Assembly (NCBI GenBank): GCA_015178975.1
Contig: WHVD01000254.1
Location: forward strand, 1 to 64,000
Direction: 5' to 3'
DNA length: 64,000 nucleotides
DNA from: Hysterangium stoloniferum
Lineage: Eukaryota; Basidiomycota; Agaricomycetes; Hysterangiales; Hysterangiaceae
Part shown: one piece after another, positions 22,394 through 32,454 of the stretch
How the letters are laid out: every line of letters starts with the position of its first letter
Position numbering within the stretch: position 1 is the first letter of the stretch
Program-made: the position numbers and the translations under genes
Notes under the pieces: generated by a model
Seen by the model: only the letters and a program-made list of their open reading frames with translations
Databases searched by the model: none
What the model was told of the DNA's origin: nothing

Positions 22394-22492
22394 GGCAGGT
22401 TATTCCTATACTCAGAATCTCTTATTTCCTGTTATTATTACATACTTTCTTGGTTTGAAACTTGGGGAAAATAATATTATATATTATATACA
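22394..22492. repeat. Left arm of a long inverted repeat around the RT fragment and chromovirus
   Basis: The reverse complement matches 28,743-28,890: ACAGGAAATAAGA, TTCTGAGTATAGGAATA, TATATAATATATAATATTAT. The right arm has a short extra segment. The arms bracket the RT fragment that received the 22,507-28,386 insertion. Confidence 0.75.
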
Positions 22493-22506
22493 CATATCTG
22501 CTCCCA

Positions 22507-22808
22507 TGTAAGGGCAACTCTCTAGATCACACTGACTCGCACTATGACTGAGTTGGGGCACTAGCAGAGGGAATCCGAAGTAAGTTTTATACCTATCTAT
22601 TATATACATACAATGTACATTATTACTTACCTAGCAGAGGGAATCCGAAGAGAAAAGTCTAAGGAACCCTCGGCTAGCGAGTGACTAACTAAAGGTGCAG
22701 CTGAGTTTGAAAATGTGATAAAAACAAGGTACTCTTATCCTTGACTTATGAGACTATATTAAGGAAGGTCAGGGATGAATTTAGAAAACTTGAGATTGTC
22801 CCCTGACA
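22507..22808 (-). repeat. 3' LTR of the intact chromovirus
   Basis: TGTAAGGGC..CCCTGACA on the plus strand, 302 bp. Contains two copies of CTAGCAGAGGGAATCCGAAG (~22,560 and ~22,630). The pol frame ends inside this LTR. Confidence 0.95.
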
Positions 22809-25800
22809 TCACCCCCCCTTTTAAGATATGGCGTCCCGACATGCTGTTGCTGCCAATAAAGTCCAGGCTTGACCTTTCGAAACTCTGGAATCTGGGTCAC
22901 TCGTACTATGGTGTTTGGAGGTTGTCTTGATCCTCGAATAGGGCCCTGAGTTGTTACTGCCTCTGGATGTCGTGTGTGGAAGTCTGCTGTCAGAGTGGGA
23001 GCGAATACCATATATCCTGGTTCCCAGCTATTATGTTCCATGCCAAAGCCTTGCCATTTTATGAGGTATTCAATTCGCCCATATCTCCATCTACTATCCA
23101 ATACCTTCTCAACTTCATACTCCACTTCTCCTTCCACTACTATTGGATCTGGTGGTGGTTGAGAATGGCGGCCAATGATTGGATCCTCAATTTTTGGTGT
23201 CAGTTTCACCACATTGAATACTGGGTGGAGTCTATTCATTGACTTGGGCAGTTCCAACCTATAGGCAATTGGTGAGACCTGTTCAAGTATCTTGAATGGC
23301 CCTAACCGAAGGTGTGAAAGCTTTTTTGAGGGTTGGGCCATTTGAATATCACTGGCATCTAGGAAAACTTGGTCTCCTGCCTTGAAGTTTGGTGCTGGGG
23401 TTCGCCGACGGTTGTAGTACTTTGTCATCTCATCCTTTGCTTTAGCCAATGCTGCTTTTGCCTCCTCAAGAGTTTCAGCCATTCGATCTCGAAAATCATT
23501 TGCCGATTCCACCTTGCTGGATCGAAGGTTTGGTTCAAAACCCATTCGTGGATGACGTCCACAGTCTAACATGAATGGTGTCTGTTGTGTAGATGCATGG
23601 ATATGGTTGTTGTATTGAAATTCTGCAAGTGGGAGAAGGTCAACCCAGTCTGATTGGCGCTGATTCACAAAAATCCGTAGATATGTCTCAAGCTCTTGGT
23701 TGACTCGTTCAGTTTGTCCATCAGTTTGAGGGTGGTAGGCTGTGGAATAGGCTGGTTGAATCCCAAGGAGCCGATATAATTCCCGAGTGAAATGGCTTGC
23801 AAACTGTGATCCACGATCTGAGATGATTCTCTGTGGGAGTCCATGATGCTTCCACACATCCTTAAAAAAGATCCGAGCTGCACCCACAGAGTCAACAGTT
23901 TTGTGTGTGGGCAGGAAATGTCCCCGCTTTGTCATGAGATCTACAATTACCATAACTGAATCATATCCTTGAGATTCAGGTAGGTCAACTATGAAGTCAA
24001 CACTGGTTGTATCCCATCGGTCTGCTGGTGTGGTGTTTGGGTGTAATTCCCCAATTGGCATTCGACGCTGGAACTTGGTGCGTATACATGTGTCACAGGT
24101 CTTGACATATTGCCCTATATATCGTGATAGGCCTGGCCACCAGAAGTTGCGACTTACTAGCTCTAAAGTCTTCCATCGTCCTGCATGGCCAGCAACCCGA
24201 GAGTCATGGTGCTGTTCCACAATCCTACGCCTCAGTTCTGGGTCGGTTGGGACATATATTTTACCCCGATACAACACCAATCCATCTTCCTCTGACCATT
24301 CCATTAATCTGATAGATCGGCCACCAGATTTCCGGAGTTCCTTCACTGCCTTGATCACCGCTTCCTCCTGTTCACCCTTCTCATTTCCTTGGCGAATAGC
24401 AGTGAGGAATTCACGTTCTGGCCCATGTATTGATACGCCCTCCATGGCTCGAATTGCAAAGAACTCTGGCTTAAGTAGAGTGATGTTTGAGTTGTCTCCT
24501 TCACCTGAACCATGGTCAGACCGGCGAGAGAGTGCATCTGTTTTACCCATAGACCGCCCTGGTCGGTGGTGCAGTTGGAAATCAAAACGTGCCAGGAACA
24601 GCGACCATCGGGCCTGTCTTCGGTTTAGCTTTTTTGAGGACATGAAGTACTCGAGGTTTTTGTGATCAGTCCATACCTCCACTGAGTGCCGTGCCCCCTC
24701 TAGGAAATGTCTCCACTCATCAAAGGCACGAATCACTGCCAGCATCTCTTTGTCATGGATCTCATAATTGCGTTCAACAGCTGACAAGCTTTTTGAGTAA
24801 AAGGCAACAGGATGCCACTTTCCATCATCCAGCTGTTGTGAGAGGACTGCTCCCGTGGCATAGTCTGATGAGTCAGCTTCAACTCTAAATGGTTTTGAAT
24901 CATCAGGCATTGTCAGAATTGGTGCATTTGTAACCAGATCCTTGAGGAGAAGGAAGGCATTGTCCTCTGTCATGGTCCACCTCCAGTTGGTTTCCTTTTT
25001 TGTGAGATCAAACAGTGGTCGTGCATGGTGGGAGAAATCTGATATGAATCGCCTATAGAAGTTGGCAAAACCAAGGAATGCCTGTACCTCTTTCCGACTG
25101 GTAGGAGTGGGCCAATCACGTACACCTGACACCTTGATTGGGTCCATCTCTGCTTGGTTTTCAGAGATGACTAGACCAAGGTATTCAATCTTTGTCTTTT
25201 CAAACTCACATTTCTCTGGCTTAAGGTAGAGCTTATACTCGCGAAGACGCTCTAGAACCAGTAATAGGACACGCCGATGTTCCTCAAGCGTCCTGGTGAA
25301 AATGAGGATGTCATCCAGGTAGACACAGACAACTCCTTCTGCAATCAAATCTCGGAAGATGTCATTCATCATAGTCTGAAAGGTTGCTGGGCTATTAGTG
25401 AGGCCAAAAAACATGACTAAGGGTTCAAACAACCCTCTATTTGTTCGGAAAGCAGCCTTCCACTCATCGCCATCCTTAATGCGAACATTGTTGTAGCCCC
25501 ATCTGACATCAAGTTTTGTGAAATACCGTGCCCCTTTTAATCGATTCACCAGTTCTGAAATAAGTGGGAGTGGATATCGATTTTTTATGGTTTGGGCATT
25601 CAATGCACGATAGTCTTGTACAAGTCGAAGGGAGCCATCCTTCTTCTTGATGAAGAAAACTGGGGATGCCATGGGTGACTTAGAAGGACGTATTCGACCA
25701 GTTGCAAGGTTTTCAGCAATAAAAATATCCAGCTCTGTCTGTTCATTGAGGGACATAGGGTAGACCTTGCAATTGGTTGACTTTGCATCAGGGATTAGTT

Positions 25801-26809
25801 CAATTGCATGGTCCCAAGGTTTTCTATCAGGCAATGAATTAAATGACTCCTTGGAGAACACATCTTCAAAGGTGTGGAGATACTCCGGGACAATGTCTCG
25901 AAAACCTTTTGGGCTCGGTGTATTAAACCTTGCACTAGCCTCTGCTAGTCGCTGAGACACTGTGGCAGATGCTCGAATCTGACTTGGAGTCAATTCTGGG
26001 TGCAGCACCGTGACAAATACCCGATCTCCATCTTCAATTAAGTCCTCTATTTGGTCTTCAACCTCATCAGACTGATCAGGTAGTAAGTCAGGAATTGGCT
26101 CTTCTGTTTCCTCAGATGTGAAGACTGGGGCAGGGGCATCTCTACAAGCTTGTAAACATCTAATCTCTTCACGTGCCCTGAGGGTTGAGATTTTACACTC
26201 TTTACAGTGTGGGTTACAACGGGTCATTTTGACTTCTTGTGTCTGCCAATTGATCTCTGGGTTGTGATCCCGAAGCCAGGTATAGCCAAGTAAAAGGGAT
26301 TCCTTCCCAAGCTTGGTGACTGCAAACAATGCCTTTTCTGAGTGATCCTTGTAGCGTAGGACCAACTCAGCAACTTCAGTGATTGAACCTGCTTCATTGG
26401 GTGTCCCATCAACATTGTATACATGAATTGGGTAGATGAGTGATCGTGTGGCAGTTCTGTTTTCATACACATAGTCTCGGTCAATGAATAGACCAGTTGC
26501 ACCACAATCAACCAATGCACGAGTCGATCGGAGAAGACCAGTGTCAGTTGTTTGGAGCTCGACTTTTAGGTGTAATGATTTCGCAGTTGCCGTTGAGGCA
26601 ATAATGAGAGATTTTGGAAGACGACGTTCCCAAACTGGTCTTCTACGGTGTGAATGGACTGAGGGTGACTTGGGTGGGTTAGGTATGACTTGAATTCCAG
26701 TGTCCTCACTCAACAGAGGTTCAACTTCTGATGTATTAACTGTACATACATCATCAACAGAGAGGACACTGAATCTATTTGAAAGTGGCAGCGAGGGCAT
26801 ACCCTTCAC
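22781..26809 (-). CDS. Pol polyprotein of family 2 chromovirus
   Basis: About 1,340 residues in one open frame. Aspartic protease (~95-190, VDCGATGLFIDRDY), reverse transcriptase (~330-520, with VRWGYNN and VYLDDILIF), RNase H (~630-760, VEADSSDYATGAVLS and DHKNLEYF), integrase (HHCC zinc-binding part with HHDSRVAGHAG and CDTC; DDE core with VDFIVDLPES and SDRGSQF), and a C-terminal chromodomain (YEVEKVLDSRW to YLIKWQGFGMEHNSWEP). The frame opens at the end of gag: the gag TGA at 26,806-26,808 lies within the first bases of the pol frame. Expression is therefore probably by frameshift or stop-start coupling, as in related elements. The first ATG of the frame is at about 26,800. Confidence 0.95.
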   Translation of the reverse strand: MKGMPSLPLSNRFSVLSVDDVCTVNTSEVEPLLSEDTGIQVIPNPPKSPSVHSHRRRPVWERRLPKSLIIASTATAKSLHLKVELQTTDTGLLRSTRALVDCGATGLFIDRDYVYENRTATRSLIYPIHVYNVDGTPNEAGSITEVAELVLRYKDHSEKALFAVTKLGKESLLLGYTWLRDHNPEINWQTQEVKMTRCNPHCKECKISTLRAREEIRCLQACRDAPAPVFTSEETEEPIPDLLPDQSDEVEDQIEDLIEDGDRVFVTVLHPELTPSQIRASATVSQRLAEASARFNTPSPKGFRDIVPEYLHTFEDVFSKESFNSLPDRKPWDHAIELIPDAKSTNCKVYPMSLNEQTELDIFIAENLATGRIRPSKSPMASPVFFIKKKDGSLRLVQDYRALNAQTIKNRYPLPLISELVNRLKGARYFTKLDVRWGYNNVRIKDGDEWKAAFRTNRGLFEPLVMFFGLTNSPATFQTMMNDIFRDLIAEGVVCVYLDDILIFTRTLEEHRRVLLLVLERLREYKLYLKPEKCEFEKTKIEYLGLVISENQAEMDPIKVSGVRDWPTPTSRKEVQAFLGFANFYRRFISDFSHHARPLFDLTKKETNWRWTMTEDNAFLLLKDLVTNAPILTMPDDSKPFRVEADSSDYATGAVLSQQLDDGKWHPVAFYSKSLSAVERNYEIHDKEMLAVIRAFDEWRHFLEGARHSVEVWTDHKNLEYFMSSKKLNRRQARWSLFLARFDFQLHHRPGRSMGKTDALSRRSDHGSGEGDNSNITLLKPEFFAIRAMEGVSIHGPEREFLTAIRQGNEKGEQEEAVIKAVKELRKSGGRSIRLMEWSEEDGLVLYRGKIYVPTDPELRRRIVEQHHDSRVAGHAGRWKTLELVSRNFWWPGLSRYIGQYVKTCDTCIRTKFQRRMPIGELHPNTTPADRWDTTSVDFIVDLPESQGYDSVMVIVDLMTKRGHFLPTHKTVDSVGAARIFFKDVWKHHGLPQRIISDRGSQFASHFTRELYRLLGIQPAYSTAYHPQTDGQTERVNQELETYLRIFVNQRQSDWVDLLPLAEFQYNNHIHASTQQTPFMLDCGRHPRMGFEPNLRSSKVESANDFRDRMAETLEEAKAALAKAKDEMTKYYNRRRTPAPNFKAGDQVFLDASDIQMAQPSKKLSHLRLGPFKILEQVSPIAYRLELPKSMNRLHPVFNVVKLTPKIEDPIIGRHSQPPPDPIVVEGEVEYEVEKVLDSRWRYGRIEYLIKWQGFGMEHNSWEPGYMVFAPTLTADFHTRHPEAVTTQGPIRGSRQPPNTIVRVTQIPEFRKVKPGLYWQQQHVGTPYLKRGGDVRGQSQVF
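22812..22823 (-). promoter_or_regulatory. Polypurine tract
   Basis: On the minus strand TTAAAAGGGGGGG lies three bases before the 3' LTR, the usual plus-strand priming site for LTR-element replication. Confidence 0.8.
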
Positions 26810-27945
26810 TCGCTGCAGTTGGGAAAACCCGAAGCAGGCTGTAGGTCAGCCCCTCGAGGAGAGTCATCTGCTTCAGCCACCCTACTACAGGCAATTCGGA
26901 CATCCGCTTCTGCAAGAAGGATGTCCATGGCCATGTCCTGTCCCTCTTCATCAAGGCTAGTAAGTAGGGAGCGGATTCTTTGTAGTTTTCGAGGGCAGTC
27001 ACGACTGAGATGACCCGGCTGACGACACTCGAAACAGAGTGTTGAGGGAAGACCCCGGCCTTTTGTCGCATCAACGTCCATCGCGTCGGTCGGCCTAGAG
27101 GAGGGTAGTGTCGACGTGGAATGTGGGGGAAGTGGGGGAACGACGCGAGGGAACGTCGAAGGTTTCAGTGCGACCGGTCGCGTTGTGACGCCTGCTGAAC
27201 GGAAAATCTCGTTTGCGTTTCGATTTCGGTCGAAGCGGGAAGCGGCGTCGTACCAGCCTTGTTCGTCGTCGTCCTTCGGGCGGTTCTCCATCGTCGCAAC
27301 CTGGGTCTGGATATGCGGTAAGAGGCCGTGTCGATATTTCATCACAATGGCTAACGCGTCTTTGTAACCTGCAAGGTCAATGAGTTCGCGAAACTCATCT
27401 GTGTACTCGTCGACCGTTCTTCGGGCTTGATGGTACGTCGTTCCTTCTAACTTGATACGGGCCGTAGCTGCTTCATCAGCTGGAAAGAACTCGCGCTCGA
27501 AGGTCCGCACGAAGGTCTCCCACGACGGCACCACGTCTCCTTGACTCCACGATTTCATGAGCCGATTTGCGAAAAGGGCGGCTCGACCCGTCTTCATGAA
27601 CGACACCACCCATTGAACCTTCGTCTCGTCCGTCTGGAACTTCGACCCATTCATGCTGATGTACAGCAGACACGAGTTGTAGAAGGTGCGTCCACCAGAT
27701 CGATCACCGTCGTACGCGTTCGGAAGTGGAACCTTCGGGCCTGAGTTGGTCGAAACGGCAGTAGAGGTCGACGTAGGTAACGCGGGCGGCTGTGGAGGAT
27801 TCGTTGGTGGTTGTGTTTGTACAGTGAGTTGCTGAAGAATTTGCTGCAACAGGTCCGTATTTTGCTTCTGGGAGGCTTGGAGATCTCTGATGTCGTTACT
27901 GTGCTGTTCCAGCACCTGGTGGGGATCGGTAATAGAAGTCGACAT
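26806..27945 (-). CDS. Gag protein of family 2 chromovirus
   Basis: 379 residues from ATG at 27,945 (MSTSITDPHQVLEQ). An upstream open stretch reaches the LTR, but this ATG fits the start of a coiled-coil Gag. A Pro/Thr/Ser-rich linker is followed by the capsid-type domain (NAYDGDRSGG.., EREFFPADEAATAR, YTDEFRELIDLAGY) and a CX2CX4HX4C zinc knuckle (CFECRQPGHLSRDCP) at ~305-320. It packages the element RNA into virus-like particles. Confidence 0.9.
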   Translation of the reverse strand: MSTSITDPHQVLEQHSNDIRDLQASQKQNTDLLQQILQQLTVQTQPPTNPPQPPALPTSTSTAVSTNSGPKVPLPNAYDGDRSGGRTFYNSCLLYISMNGSKFQTDETKVQWVVSFMKTGRAALFANRLMKSWSQGDVVPSWETFVRTFEREFFPADEAATARIKLEGTTYHQARRTVDEYTDEFRELIDLAGYKDALAIVMKYRHGLLPHIQTQVATMENRPKDDDEQGWYDAASRFDRNRNANEIFRSAGVTTRPVALKPSTFPRVVPPLPPHSTSTLPSSRPTDAMDVDATKGRGLPSTLCFECRQPGHLSRDCPRKLQRIRSLLTSLDEEGQDMAMDILLAEADVRIACSRVAEADDSPRGADLQPASGFPNCSE

Positions 27946-28084
27946 AATAGTAAAAATGAGGGGAGGGGACCGCGTGTAAACTCGAAGTAGATTAGATCTG
28001 TATAAAGGTTTGAATTTGCGATCTTGAATATGGTTCGAAAAATAGCGGCGGTGACTCCGGTCACTCGATGTGAGACTTTTCTTC

Positions 28085-28386
28085 TGTAAGGGCAACTCTC
28101 TAGATCACACTGACTCGCACTATGACTGAGTTGGGGCACTAGCAGAGGGAATCCGAAGTAAGTTTTATACCTATCTATTATATACATACAATGTACATTA
28201 TTACTTACCTAGCAGAGGGAATCCGAAGAGAAAAGTCTAAGGAACCCTCGGCTAGCGAGTGACTAACTAAAGGTGCAGCTGAGTTTGAAAATGTGATAAA
28301 AACAAGGTACTCTTATCCTTGACTTATGAGACTATATTAAGGAAGGTCAGGGATGAATTTAGAAAACTTGAGATTGTCCCCTGACA
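28085..28386 (-). repeat. 5' LTR of the intact chromovirus
   Basis: 302 bp, identical by eye to 22,507-22,808. The gag leader begins at 28,084 and downward. Confidence 0.95.
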
Positions 28387-28599
28387 TCCCACTTATATCT
28401 GACCTCCTCGATGCTCTGCAGAATGCCCAGATTTATACCAAGATAGACCTTAAACATGCCTACCACTTGGTCTGGATAGCTGCAGGAGATGAGTGGAAAA
28501 CCACTTTTAGGACCTGTTATGGGGCTTTTGAGTGGTTGGTGATGCCCTTCAGGCTCACCAATGCCCTGTCTGTTTTTCAATGTTTTATTAATGATATTT
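28387..28599 (+). mobile_element. Ty3 reverse transcriptase fragment (insertion target)
   Basis: Plus-strand RT core: [52 protein letters not shown]. Its first codons lie on the other side of the intact chromovirus at ~22,495-22,506. It resembles family 1 RT (15,880-15,700) but is on the plus strand. Fossil fragment only. Confidence 0.8.
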
Positions 28600-28742
28600 A
28601 AAAGTATAAACAAGAATGGATGCCTATGTATACAGCACAGAATGTAGGGAAAGGGCAGACCTATATACACTAATCCACCATACAGGTGTCACCGTTCCCT
28701 ACATTTCATACTGTATAGGCATCCATTCTTGTTTATACTTTT
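28600..28742. mobile_element. 143-bp palindromic MITE-like element
   Basis: Perfect 28-bp inverted arms at 28,600-28,627 and 28,715-28,742 (AAAAGTATAAACAAGAATGG..), with weaker pairing continuing inward (GAATGTAGGGA / TCCCTACATTT). It truncates the RT fragment. No target duplication could be fixed with certainty. Confidence 0.65.
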
Positions 28743-28890
28743 ATATATAATATATAATATTATTCTCCCTAAGTTTCAAACTGACAAAGTATGTAATTGT
28801 GGTGGGGGACCTGATTCTTTGACAGAGGTCTGAATGTTAAATAACAGGAAATAAGAAATTCTGAGTATAGGAATAGCTTGCCCCATACAT
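28743..28890. repeat. Right arm of the long inverted repeat
   Basis: Inverted partner of 22,394-22,492, with one ~45-bp extra segment (TTGTGGTGGGGGACC..). Confidence 0.75.
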
Positions 28891-29213
28891 ATATATGTAT
28901 GGTTGAATACAAAGTATTATATCTTACTTCCTCCCCATTATGGAGTTACATGGCAATTTATTTTTGGGACCAAAGCGGAATTTTTTTATTGATTTTCAAA
29001 TTCTGCACTATGTACCTGAAACAGCTGTAAATAACAGGAAATAAGAAATTCTGAGTATAGGAATAACCTGCCCCATATATATATATGGTGTATACAAAGT
29101 CTTATATCTTACTCCCTCCCCATTATGGAGTTACATGACAATTTGTTTTTGGGGCTTCAGCGGACTTTTTTTTATTGATCTTCAAACTCCGCACTATGTA
29201 CCCGGAACAGCTG
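28837..29213. repeat. Tandem duplication, ~191-bp unit, two copies
   Basis: Unit 1 is 28,837-29,027 and unit 2 is 29,028-29,213, both starting TAAATAACAGGAAATAAG and ending near GGAACAGCTGT or GAAACAGCTGT. The first part of each unit is the same sequence as the inverted-repeat arm at 22,394. Confidence 0.85.
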
Positions 29214-29585
29214 TGTCAAAGGTCCCAGAAATGGTCAATAGTTCCAGAAATAGTGCATAGTCTAGAAAGATACAAGACACATGGTGGGTCAAGGAATAAA
29301 AAGTGGACTCATTCTTTGTGTATGACCTCTTACAGACTTCACCATGTATAATTAAATAACACGTACACAGAACGAAATAGGACCACTATGGGTGCTTATG
29401 GGTACTTGGGATTCTGAGCATGTATTAAAATCTCAAAGACGTCATCAGGATATGCGATATATTCCATTTCATAGGATTCAATGCAAAACATCAGCAAGGG
29501 AAATGGTGACATTTGGCAATAATGATAGCAATTACATGAAATCATAGATTAAACCCTGAAAAAGCGGGACAACATATCGTAGATA
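29214..29585. other. Intergenic, repeat-to-gene boundary
   Basis: No gene seen. AT-rich 3' flank of the Clp1-like gene. The stretch marks the switch from repeats to the gene island. Confidence 0.6.
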
Positions 29586-30663
29586 TCATAGCTGGGCCTG
29601 GACTTTCTCAGACTGCCATTGCGAGCCAGTGCTAATCGCCAAGGACTCCACGAGCACCTCCCACACCATCTCTATGCTCCTCGACAATTTCTCATCAAAA
29701 ATGCCTAAAGCGGCGACGTTGCTCCACAATCCATGAACCCTCGACACATGCGCAAGGAGTGCCTGAACCGTGAACGTCGCTGCGAAACTGTGTGCCAGCT
29801 GTGATAGACCCTGTATGCTGCTGCCAGGCGCCATAGGCAGTAATGACGCGAAGAGGTGATCGGGGCGCTTTGTGTAGAGGTAGTGCATGAGGATGGGGAA
29901 TGAGGCTGGGTTCGGAAGGCAGAGCGGGACGACGGGCAGGGTGTTTTTGGCGGAGTCGGATGTCGGCGTGGGCAGCGGGGGAAGGTGCGCACAGTGCGCG
30001 GCGAAGACCAGTCCGTGTGCAGGATGGATGGATACACGCGGTGCGGTCTTGGAGTAGATCGCGAGGAGATGGGTCGGGCCGCTCGCGGAAAAGTCGTTAA
30101 CGATAACTTCCAACTCACGAGGGAGACGGTCCCGCGGGGGAACGGTCGTGGTGGTACTAGCGACTGCAAGCATCCTAGACGTGGAAGTCGAGCTCAGTAG
30201 ATATTTGGAAAACAATTGAAAAGGAAACTTACTGTTGGCCGACTAGTTGAAGACTTTGGAGAATGTACTCCAGGGCAACGCCCTTGAGCTCGGGATCGAC
30301 AGCTTCCAAGGCATCAGGGGAAATCTCGCGGAACGTTGCGCGCCTCAGCTGTCGCGGAAGTTGGATGCTTGGTTGCGAGCCGTTGGAAGCTGTCGGGGTA
30401 GCCATCTCCGCCATGTCAATGTCCATGTCTTCGACCGGTACTCTGATCGACCGGGTAGGGGTCATTGAATGCGGTGACTGCGTATGGCGGCGGGCAGGAT
30501 CACGAGCGGCTTCGCGCGCAAGGATGACTGGGGAGGGAGTGTTGTTGGGACGAGAACGTTGTCGGCGACCATTGTTATTACGCAGTGGTTTAACTATGAC
30601 GTTTTCCTTGTTGTTACTGACGAAGGGCACAGGGGAATTAGACTGGGCAGTGGTGAGAACCAT
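29586..30663 (-). CDS. clp1: Clp1-like protein (clampless family), copy A
   Basis: Two exons, 30,663-30,233 and 30,174-29,586, with a 58-bp intron (GTAAGT..CTAG), give 339 residues. The intron position and phase are the same as in the paralogue at 42,055. The N-terminal ~140 residues are basic and low-complexity, with a KEN word (NNKENVIVKP) and ALEAVDPELKGVALEYI. The conserved C-terminal domain has LPRELEVIVNDFSA, PVVPLCLPNPASFPILMHYL followed by YTKRPDHLFASLL, and VHGLWSNVAALGIFDE. I recognise this as the Clp1 family, known in Coprinopsis and Ustilago for clamp-cell formation and dikaryon growth under the mating-type pathway. That identity is from memory of family motifs. The biochemical function of the family is not known. 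A TATA-like box lies at 30,748-30,757. Confidence 0.7.
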
Positions 30664-31617
30664 GGTAATTGTGTTCTGGAGGAGGAAGTAGTGGTAGTGG
30701 TGCTGTGGCGGATATCTGACTGAATGCGGGGGTCCATGGGAAGTTTGCTTTTATATCTATGCAAGGCGCATAACGATGATGGACAGGGTACTGATGTCTG
30801 TGGGAAAATCCAGGATGTAATCATGGACCTACAAAGACAATCGACATTGTTGCCAATCACAAGGGGACCTACAGTTCTTGGTACTACCTCCAGTTCGCGT
30901 AATTAAGGTTCATGATTTTCAGTGTGGTCACTCCTACCGTTTGTTTAGAATTACACTTTGCACATGCATCCGATATAGGCGTTTCTGCCGGTTTTCCGTA
31001 AGGACGCCTGGATCTACCTTCTATTGTGTGTCCCTTTTACTTCCCACGTATGATTGGGGTCGAAGTGGTCGTCTATTGGCTCGACCTGCCTTCTATTGTT
31101 TGTCTCTCCCTCTCTTCCCACGAAGGATTGGGGTCGAAGTGGTCGTCTATTCCCTTAACAGGCAGTCACCACTTCTCGCAAGGCCGATCGCATCTTCGGT
31201 TAGTTATTGTAGTATAATTCGGGATGTTTAGGGGACCCCTTTGTTCAGATTGTTCCAGCCAACCGAATCGTCTTTGAATAGATTATTCGCTGTATCATCC
31301 ATTGTCATGTTTGGACGTTTCGAAGTCACCCCGTTACTGTCATGAGCCTGAATCGGGCGATGGATATCCGAGGCGAAAATGTATAATACATGGCTACTCT
31401 TCGATGGTATGCACAAGATCACAGGACACATATTAAAAGTAAATTTTCACCCAAAAAAAACAAGAAAGGTAGGTCATCTGTGCCCTAACCCCATGTGGCA
31501 CGGGCAAATGCTCCCGCCTTGTCCTACCCGATACTCGTTACAGTGATGACCCTTAGCTTTCCCATACGAGGCTGCTTATATATCCACAAAAGATACAAGA
31601 TCGTAATGATTCAGATA
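30664..31617. other. Intergenic region with Clp1-like promoter
   Basis: Contains a minus-strand TATA-like GATATAAAAGC at 30,748-30,757, ~88 bp before the start codon. A short imperfect repeat (GGTCGAAGTGGTCGTCTATT) occurs twice at ~31,055 and ~31,130. No convincing gene. Confidence 0.5.
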
Positions 31618-32454
31618 TCATCGGATGCATCTCCACGGTTCCGACACCCGCCATAGTCTCGCCCACCTTCCACCACCCCAATGAACAACTTCCTGCTCCC
31701 ACTTCTCCGGCGCACAGGCTTTGAACAACGCCAGGCACGATAAAACGATCATATCCGCGCGTGTAGGCTCATCTCCACCCGCGATGTATATTGGGTCATG
31801 GCCAAGTCGGTCTACCGACGCTGCGATATCGTCGAATGCATCCTTCAGGGCATTCCATTCCTTGTCCGTGATGTACGCCTCAGGTCGCCACCTCTTCATA
31901 GTCATCTTCTTCTCATCTCCACACCATCGTTCTCTTGCCTCGTAAAAGAAAGCCTGGCTGCGCTCATCTAGCATCTGCCAAGCAAGGGGGATGATTATGC
32001 GCCCCAATGTCGGGCCTACCGTCCGGTTGAACGTGGCCTCGAACGCTGCTTGCAACGCGGCACTATTGGAGGGTATTACAGGTCGCTCAGGAAACTTAGC
32101 GTCAAGGTATTGTGTTATCTTTAGCGAGTCCCCAACGACCACTGCCGGCTTGCTGCCGATGTCTACAATTATAGGTAACATGTAGTGAGGCTTGCCATGG
32201 GGGTCGGTGGTTCGAGCAGGAGCACCCAACTTCTTCAACGTGGGTTCAATATCCGGGTATGAGAGCCAAACAGTCTTGTACGGTATACGTTTGTAATTGA
32301 GTGCAAGCCTATACCCAACATGACGCTTTCAGGCGTGGATGCACTCCAAAGCACTCCACACTCACCTCGCCTTCCATGTGTTCGGGTTCCAGGGTGTCGA
32401 TGGGTGCGTAGACTGGGTATCGTAGAGAAGTATGGAGGGCGTCGAGGCAGTCAT
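31618..32454 (-). CDS. Glutathione S-transferase, Ure2p-like
   Basis: Two exons, 32,454-32,366 and 32,308-31,618, with a 57-bp intron (GTGAGT..TATAG), give 259 residues. The thioredoxin-like N-terminal domain has the motif run WNPNTWKARLALNYK (residues ~21-35), YPDIEP and the glutathione-binding VVGDSLKITQYLD (~85-97). The all-helical C-terminal domain ends HWGGGRWARLW. Such basidiomycete enzymes conjugate or reduce electrophiles with glutathione in the cytosol. The start at 32,454 gives a complete N-terminal beta strand (SILLYD). A CCATATAAG box lies at 32,491-32,499. It is a single copy next to the Clp1-like gene and is not duplicated here. Confidence 0.85.

Larger units (their letters stand above)
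22507..28386 (-). mobile_element. Full-length family 2 Ty3 chromovirus, looks whole
   Basis: 5,880 bp flanked by the 5-bp target duplication TCCCA (22,502-22,506 and 28,387-28,391). The two 302-bp LTRs read identical base by base, so the insertion is very recent. Gag and pol frames are both open. It sits inside an older RT fragment of another Ty3 element whose two halves read continuously across it. A partial relative in the opposite orientation lies at 56,324-60,261. Confidence 0.95.

Noticed and set aside
24000-24665. 224-codon plus-strand frame in the intact chromovirus
   Set aside because: Antisense shadow of integrase coding sequence. No motifs, and not in the position of the accessory gene of family 1.
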